Shown: positions 36,601-49,500 of the stretch, piece by piece
How positions within the stretch are numbered: position 1 is the stretch's first letter
How the letters are laid out: every line of letters begins with the position of its first letter
DNA from: Warburgia ugandensis
Taxonomy: Eukaryota > Streptophyta > Magnoliopsida > Canellales > Canellaceae
Direction: 5' to 3'
DNA: 64,000 bases
Assembly (NCBI GenBank): GCA_035236585.1
Contig: CP141137.1
Location: forward strand, 50,800,057 to 50,864,056
Notes under the pieces: model-generated
What the model was told of the DNA's origin: nothing
Database searches by the model: none
Seen by the model: the letters and a program-made list of their open reading frames with translations, nothing else
Position numbers and translations under genes: made by a program

Positions 36601-39600
36601 TCTTGACAATGGCACCAATACCACAGAGGGCTCGAGTTTACATCAAAGAACAGTTTGGAGATACATGAGCAGATTCCTATCTTGGAAATGACTTCCACTT
36701 CTCTGACCAATCATGAATAATTTCTTTTCTCTTTTGAAGGACAAGTGGACTTGAGCCCACAACCTCTTGATTGAGGGAAGAAGTACTTCGCCAACTCTAC
36801 TAGGTGCTCATCATGAATAATTTCCTCCAACAACTACAATTTATCTTGGATGGGAATAATTGAATACTTTCCTGCCCATAGAGCCAATATTTATATCCAT
36901 TTGCAACCAAGCTATCCAATACTCTTTATCATCAAATATTCTAGTATATGTATTTATTATCTTCAAAAAATCTAACAGTAGAATGAGGCATCCACGACAA
37001 AAAACTCTAACTTTTTTCTCCAATGTATCCACGACATTAAGCCACAAGAAGGTTGATGGAAGCATTGCAAATCCATAAAAGCCAAAGTTAGATAAAGCAA
37101 ACACCCATAGACAAATTGCCACAGACTAATAAATGAAAAAATGGAAGCAATTTCCTCTCATGCTTGCACATAAGGCAACTATTAGGGAACAGCAGTTTTT
37201 CTTTTCGAGGTTATGAAAGGTATTGATTTTGCAATGGCTTTGGTACAAGCAAATTCTTGCACTTTAGGAGAACCCTGGGTTCTAAAATGTCCAATTCATC
37301 TTAATTATTTATTTTTCATTCTTTACTGATGTAAACTCATGAAAGAAGGAAAAAATGACAAGGAAAACATGGATGCTGGAAGTTGTCACTGGCGATATTG
37401 ACTAGCTGAGAAGTTTCACAAAAGCACCATTCATACTTTCAAAATAAAAGGTTCTGGTAGCCAGATTGATGGGAAATTCTATTTCCATGTTCCACACTGG
37501 GGAACAGTCGCAGCCTCCACCAGATAATGGTTTGTAGAATAGACATGACAATTATGAAGTTAGAAAATAAGAATGTAGCATTCCAAGGAAACATGATAGT
37601 GATGTCTTTTCCTTTATAATAGTTATCTTTTGGAAGAGAGAGAGAGAACCAAAAATACCTGTTGAGTCATCTATTGCCCCTACCCAATCTTGCGGCAGAG
37701 ATGAAAAAGTTTGAGATTGTGAACCAGTGGCATTCTCAACAGGACTCTCCCATTGGCTCTTCCCTGTTGTTTCATTATAGAAGTAGACACAGCCACTTGC
37801 AGGATCCTTTGCCTCAACCTAAAACAAGAAATGAAGAGTTGCTATTGTTAGATAAAAGCCAGGTGGCAGGAATGCTATCAACTAACACCACTTCAACAAT
37901 GTACTTGCTGTTAAACTCCAGCAAACAAACACCAGCACACATGCAACTTTCAACACTGGGATGTTATCTAATTTGTCAGGTAACTGAACTCAGATAGAAT
38001 GAAGAAAAACATAATCAGGAAAATGCAAGAAATGATACAGAAATAAGGAGAAATAAACAGATTCTAAAACATCAACCATAAAACACAACCTCTACATTAA
38101 ATTTCTCCCTGTATTCCAGTAAAGGACTTTTTTTTTAATGGAAAATGATTTAGTTAAATATGAACATAAAATAGATGACCAAGCTGGAAACGCAGAAGGT
38201 AGAAAAGAAAAAATAACCTAAAAGCATCCAGGAATATCTACAAATTAAAGATAGTCTGAAGTTGCAATTGCAGCCAAGAGGGACCATATTGAAGTCCTTA
38301 AGTAGTATGAGATTGTACTTGTAACAATTCAGTAAACTTAAAATATAAGTAACAGGTATATATCATGTCCGTGTATTGAAGTCTTAATCCATGCATCAAA
38401 TGCAGAGACAACTAAAGCATTCTAGGCAATAACTTGATCCATCATCAACCAAGCATAGATACTAATTAGATCATAAAATGTGTAGATTTAATTTAAGGAA
38501 CCATAAAAGTTCAATGTATAACTAAATAATTAACTATACATCTTGCATGTAGCCTGATCAGACGACTTAGAAGTGATTGGAAAAAATCCCTTCTCCTCAT
38601 GTTTAGAAGTGGAATTCATATAATCCAATTCCAATTTCTAGATAAAGGCCATACATACACACAAAACAGGACGAAGACAAAGATACTGATAGAAGCACTG
38701 AATCATCCACCTAAGCCAATCCATAGATTTACACGGACCTAGTTCGATTCAATATACTATACATGGTAACTTGGAATATAATGTTCCTTAGCACTAAAAC
38801 TTCTCTCTTTCCATATTCTAGTAAGGGGGAATCGTTTGATGCTCCTAGGAGTAAATGGAAGCATATGTCAGGTGGAAAAGAGAAGTAGCTAGTGGGCCAC
38901 CTTTCATATCTTTTCAAGGGAGAATTCCATTTCCAGGCATTTTACAGACTTGAAATCCAGACTAGGATATGTGGACAGATAATTTCAGACAGAGGCTACT
39001 GACTCAGAGTCAATGAAATTTTGGGTATGAATTGCCCTTGGTCCCTCAATCTTTTCACCTCTCTATTCTACATTCCGTTTTCTCTACTCCATGGGAAGAA
39101 AGGCTGGATGGCAGTTCCTTAAGTACCCATCCACAAAACCTCCCGCAGAAGCCCTCAAACAAACCTTCCTAATCTAAAGTCCTAGAAGCATGAAACTATG
39201 GATTACAGTTCCTAAAGTAACCATCCCCACAGCCTCTGCAGAAGCCCTAAAAAATTCTTCAAAATCTATAGTCCCAGCAGCATGAAACATTGTATCGCAA
39301 TCCCCTAAAGTACCCATCCCCAAAACCTTCCCAGAGGTCCTCAATAAATCTGCCAAACCAAAAACTCTACCAGCAATTTCACAGAAAATCAACTTGTTTT
39401 GATTATTTCCAGCCAAATCTACTCCTTTTGCAGTGAAAAATAAGAATAGATGTATGTGACAAATTGAACTACACTTTAGTTTGTTCTAAGTCTATATTTC
39501 TATGTTTATTGTGGCATTGTGATTTTTATGTGATCATGGGTGCTTGTGGAGTTGTTTTTTAAGATATGCATTTAAATAAAGATCTGTGTGACTGTGAAGT

Positions 39601-40528
39601 ATTATCTCTGTAAATGGGATTAATGTACTTGTACTGATAGAGACAGGAACCATCTTGAGGAGGTGATTCGTGCTTTATCTGCTCCGATTAATTCGTAATT
39701 ATGATGAAGCAGAGGTGCAAGTTTCCTCCTGATACCTCATGTCCTCTCAAAAGATAGTAATGGTGGTCTATCAGGTGATCCTCAAAAGACATTAGGAGTG
39801 AAATATAGAGAATATAATGGGTATGAAATTTGGGGCTGTAGATGGTCTTCAATATTGAAGGGGACCTTGGCGCAACGGTAAAAGTTGTCGTCATGTGACC
39901 TTAAGGTCACGGGTTCAAGGCATGGAAACAGCCTCCTGCAAAATGCAAGGTAAGGCTGCATACTATAGGGCCCTTGTGGTCCGCCCCTTCCCCAGACCCC
40001 ACATAGGCGGGAGCTTCGTGCACCAGGGCTGCCCTTAGATGGTCTTCAATATTGTCTTGTTAGGAAAACAACCCATTTTTTGAGGCAAGAGCCAGTAAGA
40101 TCAGAGCCAAAGATGGTGTATAAGGGTTCACCAATTGTGCAGGGTTTTGGTAGAGAGAAGAAGAAGAAAAAGGTAATAAAGTCATTTACATTACTATTTA
40201 CTACAGTAGTAAGAAAGTTTGACTTGGACCCTCTGCAGGACATGACCAGTTAACATATCTTGATTTTGGATTAAAAGTCTATGAAATGCCCGGAAGTGGA
40301 ATTCTCTCTTTTTTAAGCATCCAAACCATTCATCTGATTCAGTCTAATCCAGGTGACCCAGAGACCAAAACGCAGATCAAAACAATACCTATACATCCTT
40401 CTTTCTCAGTCTCTTGGTTGTGAAATGGACGGTATATAAGGAGAGAGGTTTTTTTGTTTTGCACCATCCATTTTAAAGTCACAAGGGACTCAACAAAGGT
40501 CTTATGTGTGTCTATATACATACATATA

Positions 40529-40598
<70 letters not shown>

Positions 40599-43500
40599 GT
40601 GTAGGTTATCACAACTGCAACCATTACTTGAACTTGTTTTAGTCTGAGAAAGGTCAAAAAAGTACAGGGTGAATGGAGGTTTTTGGGCCGTTGTAATGGG
40701 TTTGACTAAATTATAAACAATAAAATCAAATTTGAATACAAAAATGCCCTTATTCTCCCCATTGCTCACGTTTGCAGGAAACTACCTTCAAAATAGCAGC
40801 AATTCCAGCAATTTTGAACTGATACTAATGGGAATCCATTGGTACATCTTAACACCCTATTTTTTACAAAAAAAGGGCAGGCCAGTGCATGAAGCTCCCG
40901 CGTATGTAGGGTCCAGGGAAGGGGCCGACCACAAGGGTCTATTTTTTACACACTAGAAAGAAATTATCTTCTCACAAATAGGGAAAAGAACCAACCAGCC
41001 TAGATCATCGGATTTACCCAAAAACCTGAATTCTTCTTGACACATAACATAATACACTAGAAATTTTGTCCCAATTGCAGTTGATTCATCATGAGAATGC
41101 CCAATTGGAAGGATCTTTCTTCACGGAGGCCAGGAATGGTAAAACCCACAAAGAGGTTTGTGTAATTTCTGATTTTTCATTCCATATTTTTAATACCAAA
41201 AAGAAAAAAGAGCCACACAGGGGTTTGTTTTATTCAGTTTCACCAAATTGATTCTCTTCTTCTTGGTTGCAAAATTCAGTCCCTAAGAACAATAATTACA
41301 ACTATGGTATTTATGCTCATGAGAAGAAACTGCAGTCCAGTGGATTACAAAAGGTGTTTTGGAATCTTTGTTAGTTTCTATGACAAGAATAAGAAAATGG
41401 GTTTCGGGGAAAAGCTCAGTTGCATTTCACAAGAAAGCAGAGATGTGGGTTCTGGATCATATAGTCCTAAATGTCCATTGGTCATTTGATGGTAAGAAAA
41501 GACTTACCAAGATCTTGTGGTACAAAAATATTGAAGAGATATTCTGCTGGAGAGCAGCTTTGTAGGTGACGATTGATTAGCCTGTTGAATCAGAATGTGA
41601 AAGCCGTTTTTGGAATCTTTGTTAGTTTCTATGACAAGAATAAGAAAATGGGTTTCGGGGAAAAGCTCAGTTGCATTTCACAAGAAAGCAGAGATATGGG
41701 TTCTGGATCATATAGTCCTAAATGTCCATTGGTCATTTGATGGTAAGAAAAGACTTGCCAAGATCTTGTGGTACAAAAATATTGAAGAGATATTCTGCTG
41801 GAGAGCAGCTTTGTAGGTGACAATTGATTAGCCTGTTGAATCAGAATGTGAAAGCCGTTTTTGTGGTCATGGCTTGATCATCCTGTTGATCATGAGGTGG
41901 GATATGTTGGATTGGAGAGTGGTGTTAATAAGAAAAAGAGAAACTCTGATCATCACACCTATAGGCCTACAAGATGATTTCAGGAAATAGACCCGCGAAG
42001 GGGTCCTACATCATGCCCATCAATAGCTGTTTATACTTCTATGCACCTCTGTCAAAGGTGAGCTCCAAGGAGCTTTATAGAATAGAGGTAAACATTTCAG
42101 TGGCATGTTTTGAAAATTTGATCTCAAAATGGCATTGTAATAACACAAAATGAAAAACTGAAAAGACCAAAAATCCAAGCACAAAATAACCAGAATGCCA
42201 CTGATTAAGGATGAACATTTTTTGCTGACATGGTAATCTATGCACTACGTGATGTAAGTTATCAAGTCTTCTATGTGTGTGTGCGTGCACGCACATGTGT
42301 GATTTGAGTTTTAGTCCCTAGATTATCTGGATCAGGTGAATCACAAGAACGATTAAGATCTTCGAAAAAATACCAAAAAGTGGTCCTGCTGGGGACTTTT
42401 CCATCTGCCTGACGTATGCTCCCACTTACTCCCTGGAGCATCATATAATTCCTCTTCTAGTAAATTTCAAACAAATGACAAGCGACTTCTATGTCAACTT
42501 AGCTTTAGCCCACATCAAGTTTTATTACTTTCTAGGTAAAAACCTATGAAGTCACAATTCCATTTGGAGAGCATTTGCTAACACTACAACATAAAAAAAG
42601 GGCAGTTCTGGTGCATGAAGCTCCCACGTATGCGGGGTCCGGGGAAGGGGAGGACCACAAGGGTCAATAGTACACAGACTTACCTTGCATTTTCAAGAGG
42701 CTGTTTCCACGCCTTGAGGCCGTGACCTCAAGGTCACACGACATGAAAAAAAAGAAGAAGCTCTAAGATAAACATCTTTGTCATTACTGAACCAAACACA
42801 ATAAATCAACATGTATGGATACATTGGCAGATAGCACAACTGAAAAAACAAATGAACAAACAAAGACTTACCCAACCCGGTGGCAGCCTGAAAACTCCAG
42901 CAGCTTTAGTAGACTGAATCTCCAACTTCTGAAATCAGGACCACAAGTAAATTATCTCCATAATGAAAAATTAGATTTCCATAAAAGAAACAAATATAGA
43001 ATTATGACACAATAATAGATCCTCATCCAACAATATGATACAGAATTTTTGAATAAGCAACTGAAGCACAAAAAGGAGAATACACTTGCATTCTCTGCAG
43101 GAGTGGCGGTTGTTGTGTCATCTTTAAGAGTCCCACTAGCTCTTGGATACGCCGGAAACTCTTTACGTAAAACATTTGATTCTGACTCTTTTTCAACTTT
43201 GGTCTCTATTCGACCTGATTCATGAACTTCATCCCCTTCCTTCCCTGAAGTACAGAAAATTCATAATCCAACTTTTTCATCATAACAAAGCACACAAGCG
43301 ACTAAAACTTGTGGAGGCAGCTGGTCTCACTAGAGGTTAAAACTGAGGGCCTTTGTGCACCAGAATAAGCACCTCCACCTGGTACCCCATACCCATTGCC
43401 AATGTCAATATTGCCTGATATGAAAGTTAAATGTCAGCATCTCCACTGAAATCAACAATCTGTCTAAAGGCTCAAATTCATTTCCAAGAACAAGAACAGG

Positions 43501-46500
43501 CTGAGTTCTTTATTCGAAAGCTACAACAAAATGGAAAGCTCCCTCCATCAAACAGCATTTTTATCATTTTATCAGAAATAATCATTGATATCTTAAGAAC
43601 TTGAAAAACATTGGAAGTATGATGTAATCCTAGAAAGCTGTCAGGTCCCACCTTTATCTATCTTCAACCCTTACACTTTTACAAAAGAAGGGCACAAGCA
43701 GCTAGCCTACTGGCAAGGTGCGCTTATCCCAACCAAAATTTGGGAGTCTAAGTCTCCTCTCCCCCTAATTTTCAAGGGAAGTACACAAGAGAAGGGAAGA
43801 AAGCGTTGTGTGTTGGGGTGGGGTGGGGCACGGGGACTGCATTGTTGACCATACTGATTAGGGCAGAAAAGTGGGGGTTGAGGAGAGCACTAAACCAGAG
43901 AAGCATATCTGGTCTGAAATGGGGTATATTGTTCAATATTGTTATGCCCAAATATCAAACCAAAACTCTTTTTATGTGTACTAGGAAGTGTAATAATAGA
44001 TCAGAAGCAAACCACAATAAAACAAGAGATCACAGTTTTTGTTTAATGTGGTAAAACCCCAAATTAGGGAAAATCCACAACGATATCTTGGCAAACGATT
44101 CCGCTATAAGAAGAATCAGTAGAATGACAAGGAATGAGTAGGGTACTTACTCCAAGTATTAAAAACCCTTTAATATTTAAAATTCCAACTTCATTTTTCT
44201 CTGTTCTTCTTCTTTTTTCTCTCTCAAATTCAAGAGAACCAGAAACCGGTTGTTACTAAAAATAACTCCCAAACATATCTGGCAGCCGAGCAGGCAGTTA
44301 AGTGGCAGAAAATAACTAACTCTAAGATGGCAAGTTTTTTCTTTATAACATATGCCACAATTAAACCATACTTCGCCAACCTAGAAACAAAGCATAAAAT
44401 TGTCCAACTTCAAAGTAGGACTGCTAAGAGGCCAAATGAAAACGTGGCAAAAATGCAGATGTGGCACAAGAAGCACATCTTTATTTTATTTTCTGGACTT
44501 AATTCCAAATCAACATTCTTCAAGGAACAACTCCTTGCTACCTCAACAATAATCCAATAGGCCCTTTACTGTGGCCAACTTCCTAACCTGGCTGCTCGTA
44601 ACAATGGTTATGACAAGTGACAATTCTCAAGCTCCTTCCACTTCATGGGACTACAGTTTTTTCATTCCACATCTTACAACCTTCTCCAAAGATCCAAACT
44701 CACCCATTACATTGACCTATCTTTATGCAACTATTTGGTGTTTTTTCCAACAATTTCAGCAGTTCACACCAATTTCTGAGGCTCGGTCAACTAAATAACA
44801 AGCCACCTCAGAAAAGCTCAACAGACACCAAAATTTCCCGTGTAAGTGATGAACTATTGAAACCAAGTTGTCAGACCCATGTTCCAACTATTAGGCATCC
44901 AACCTCAACCCACCTCGCTCAACAATGCTCGGTACACACACCATCTGCAACTTGTCCCCTTAGAGCGACTGCATATGCAGTCTTCTTTCTTTAAAATTTT
45001 CATCTTCTACCATAAGTGGAAAAATTCTCCGCCTCCCTGCTATTCCTGCACACATCTCCTGCCATTGCCTCCTTGAGTCTTAGTAATGACAGAAAAGCCT
45101 CTACTTTGATAGGTTTCTAGCAGAGAGACCGAAATGCTCCATTCCCAACTACAAGAAGAGATCCTCGCATCTTTCCATCAGTAGAGAAACCCTCACCTCT
45201 GTTTTCACTGTAGTTGCTTTTCAGCACTCAAATACCAGGTTAATTATCTTGGTCTAGCCAGAAATAGACATAATCACACTAATCACCAATCAACCAGCTG
45301 CTCTTCGACAGGAACAATCAAACACTCTCTATGGCATAGAATTATGGAATCATTCAAACATAACATGGGCTTGCCATCCATCTTCATAATATACTTGTAA
45401 GCATTTCCCTTTGCTTTGGAACTACAGTGAATTTTCTTTTTCTAACGTACTTGAGTACCCATGCTATACTACTTAAAGGGGAGCTGTCCTTTTTCTTAGA
45501 ACAATCCTAATGTAATTAGTATCCATTTGAATGTAATGATCTGGGAGCTCATGTGATACAAAAGAATAAAAACGTAACCTCAGTAAAGTAAGATAAAAGA
45601 GTTTCTTTCTATGAAATAGTAAATTAAGACATAAGTTGCTTGAAAAGAAAATCAAGTAAGAAATAAAGATAAAAAGAAATGGAGGAAAAGTATGAGCATA
45701 GGGTCATAGGCAAGAGAATACTTCACATCAATAACTTTACAAGTTCCAACGACTTGTAATAAATAATCTACAAAATAAGCAATAAAACTCTTGTTGCCCA
45801 TTGATAGGATCCCAAAAACGAAAAGAATAAGTGGGGCAACTTAGCATCCCATTGATTTACCTAACAATTCTGTTGGCAATGGAAACCTGTAGATAATGCA
45901 ACATACAAAAAGAAGACAAGTAAAATGGAAGGAAGTGAGTGAATGATCCTCTCACCTCCAGAAGGATGGATGACACACTTAGTACTTGATGCTTACCAGA
46001 TCTGAAATGTAAATGACCCTGAAGAAAACCATCTTCCAAACGCCAAGCAAATTATGGGGCTTTGAGGGCCACAAACTTCACCTTGCATTGTTTTCAAGAC
46101 ATTGCATGGTAGAGACATTTGAAGCCTGATTATTTAGACACAAACTGCACAAGCTAATAGTTTTTACTATGGGAAGTCTATAACAGACTAGGAATACATA
46201 ATAACATGGAGCAACAAGATGCAGAAGGAAGAGGTCAAATCAAGCACAAAAGATAAGTAACCATTTAAAGCCACTGAACTTACTCGGTTACAAGTTATGA
46301 CCCTTGCTACAGGAGCTTCACCTTGAATCTTTTTTGCTACATCCTATACAGTGACAATTTGAAGGGGAGCCTTGGCGCAATGGTTCCTTGAGGTCACGGG
46401 TTCAAGGCATTGAAACAGCCTCTTGCAAAATGCAAGGTAAGGCTGCATACTATTGATCTTGTAGTCCGCCCCTTCCCCGGACCCCACATAAGCTGGAGTT

Positions 46501-49500
46501 TTGTGCACCAGGGCTGCCCTTTCACATATTGTGACAATTTGGAGAAATAAGTTGTCACAGAATCCATCCTTTCATGCTAGGACCAAACAAGTGAGAATAA
46601 ACTACAATTCAAATATGAGAAATGGTAGAAGATTAGTCTGTAATGCATTTCAATTAAAAAAAGCTAGCATCAAATCAAGGGTGGAGCATGGATTTTGTTT
46701 TTTTTTTTGGGGGGTGGGGGGGGTGTTGTGGTTTTGCAAACAAATTGGAGAGCAAGGGTTGCACAAGCTTTAACTTTCCTCCAAAAGATATATTGCTCTT
46801 TGTTCATAATGAGAGTTTTTCTTTCAATTACCTCCAACAGCAAATCCTTGCAATTCACTATAGGCGCTTGCATGCACCTAAACCAAGACAAAAGATACAG
46901 GAACCTACCAAATGTCCTACTGCTTGAGGTAGAGAAAGCAAACTACAAATCCTGACAATGGACTTCTTATAGAAGTTCTAGTTATAAGTGGATAATGATT
47001 TTTGTTTAAAAGAAAATATAATAAATAAATAAAAATATAGACTGATACAATATTTAAAGTCTTAAACCACCTTAATATTAATTTCAAATTTCCAATCTTA
47101 GCAATAAAACAGATGAGTCCAAATAGATGTGTACATGCTCTTCAGTGTGAGAAGAAGTGCACACCCTATTTTTCATGCACGGTGAAACTTTGCTCTGTAG
47201 ATCTAAACCGTTCATCATGTTAACAATGGCTTAGATAAGTTAGAAATCAAATTTCATATTCATTGGATGCCTTTAGCCTATGTTTCATGAGTAGAAAATA
47301 GTGACCATCCATTTTTGTTAGTTTTTATAAGGGGAGCCTTGGCGCAACGGTAAAATTTGTCATCGTATGACCTTGAGGTCACGGGTTCAAGGCGTGGAAA
47401 TAGCCTCTTGCAAAATGCAAGGTAAGGTTGTGTACTTTAGGCCCATGTGGTCCGCCCCTTTCCCGGACCCCACATAGGCGGGAGCTTCGTGCACCATGGC
47501 TGCCCTTTGCCCATTTTTGTTAGTTTTTCTACAGCCCAAAACAAGTAGTTAGAATCATTCAAATGCAGTAATTTATCACAGGTTACCTATTTTGGTATGG
47601 AGAACAAAATGAATGACTTAGTTCTACAAGACAAATAATCATGCATGAAAAAAGGAGGGTTTGGACTTCTTCTCATGCTCAAGGGCATGTATGCCTACCT
47701 AGCGCAGTGGTGTAGAAAGGAGTCTTTCACATGGGACTAGGGTTCGAGACTTTGCATGTGTGTGTACCTCTACAACTCTCTACGATAAAAAAAACAACAT
47801 GGAAATAAGGCTTGTAGAAGTTATTTGGATTGGATCCCTGTAGGTGCAGATGCTCTCAAGTACCCAAAGAAGTAGATGCTGCCTTTTCCTAAATCACAAT
47901 GGCCGTGTTCTGTAGATCTAAGCCATTCATCATATCTGGAATGGGTTAAATAGCTTGGAAATCAGATTTCATAACAATTGAATTGTTTTAGCCTATGTTT
48001 GTTTGGGTTAAAAATCAAGACCATTAATTTCTATTTCATTTTTCAAATACCTAAAACAAGTGGTTAGTAAAGTCCAAATGTGATTATTTCTCGCGGGTCA
48101 CTTAATTTCTACATGTTGTACATGATGAACGGCTACATCTTCAAAAAAATTCGTAGGGTAGAGTATATGCTTGGGACAGTTAAAACCGTCTGCACCTAAT
48201 GGGATTCATTTGGATTTTTAAAATTTCTAGGGGGATCCCCATTGCAAACCCCCTCCCTCCTGACCCAATGTTGTCTTCGCCCATGCATCAAATATCCTTG
48301 CAAAAAGACCTATAAGATGCATCACTACTATTTGAAAATACAAGGGGAATGCATCAGAACTTAGAAGCTTCGTGAGACAACATGTAAGCTACATATAGGT
48401 ATTTTGGTCATTCATTCATCTATTGTATTTCATCCTCATTTTCTCATCTCTGTTCAGATTAGTAAGAGTCTTACTCAAACTTCCACAAAGAGAAAATAAT
48501 CCCATATTAATGCAAAATGAAAATAAATTTCCAGGAAATAGTAGACTTATTGCAACTAGAAACTCAAAAACCCACCATTATCATGATGAATAGGCTTCCC
48601 ACGCTTGGAGGACATCTCAGCACGGTGGTCGGTGGTCATCTTAAGCAGAACCTCCTAAAACACATCCAGAAGGAAGATAAAATTCTCACAAACCCAAGAA
48701 AAATGAATTTGCTTTAAGAAAAATATGCAAATTTCCCCACCTTCAAAGCATTAGAATCATGGCGTCCCGAGAGAATGTCTTTATTAGCATCTTCAGATTC
48801 ACTCGTGCCCCTTGCTAGTCTATATTGTACATATTAGGTTTAAAACAAATGTTAACTTGTTATTGTTAAACTAAAAAAATTTCAAAACATAGGTTAAGCA
48901 TCTAGAAAGAAGAAACAAGACCAACCGTTGATTGTGTATAATTTGCTGTGTTGCAATTTCCTGATGATTAGAAGCCAAGAATATTTCAGTAGCATTAACA
49001 AGGTAGAGGAAGATATTAAGCAGATTCAATAGAAAAAGAAGTACCTGTTCACGCAAAACAGCATCTTGGGCAGCCATTTGAATATCATCAGTATCTTCCC
49101 TATGCAATTTCATTTGGCTAGCAGATGCATCTTTAGCTCTTTCTCGCATAGTATGATGATCCCCAGATTCTCCATGAACTGATGACAAAGTAGGACCAGA
49201 TTGGCTCCATGCATTCCCATCGGTATGGGATGCTGGAATTGAATTCTGTTCATTAGTTGCTTCTTGTGTTTTCTGCTTCTTGCTCTGCTGGAACATTTCC
49301 TCACCCATTTCAGTTTGTTTCGCAAATTGCTGATTCTGGGGATCTGTACCATATGAATTTGAGCTAACTGATCCATTATGACATGTAGTGAATGCCTGGT
49401 TACAAATATTGGCCTAGGTGAATTGCAATTGCAAGATCCAGTAGCTCTGACCTACCTTTGTGTTGGTTGTGACCATTTTCCTCTTTACTCTGTGTAACTG

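Larger units (their letters stand above)
46676..48284. mobile_element. Non-autonomous repeat element, copy B, in intron 5
   Basis: This is the partner of 31886-33178. It begins CAAGGGTGGAGCATGGATTT and ends CCAATGTTGTCTTCGCCCAT. An exact 9-bp direct repeat, GCATCAAAT, flanks it at 46667-46675 and 48285-48293. It carries two later insertions: an Au SINE and a tRNA-like sequence. A G-run lies near 46708-46722. The 9-bp duplication with imperfect inverted ends suggests a class II element; Mutator-like and hAT-like are both possible. Confidence 0.78.

Noticed and set aside
37662..37997. Plus-strand frame opposite PQBP1-like exon 9
   Set aside because: It is the complement of a WW-domain exon on the minus strand, and the WW reading is far stronger.
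40339..40769. Minus-strand frames with long Cys-Val and His-Thr runs
   Set aside because: They are translations of the TG/CA microsatellite, not proteins.
43081..43084. Ending PQBP1-like exon 7 one step earlier at GCAA|GTGTAT
   Set aside because: It puts exon 8 out of frame with an early stop. AGT|GTATTC keeps the frame through both WW domains.
49402..49455. Reading exon 1 of the PQBP1-like gene straight on to a stop, or a 60-bp first intron
   Set aside because: A 60-bp intron puts exon 2 out of frame. Using the acceptor at 49368 gives an 88-bp intron and keeps all later phases.
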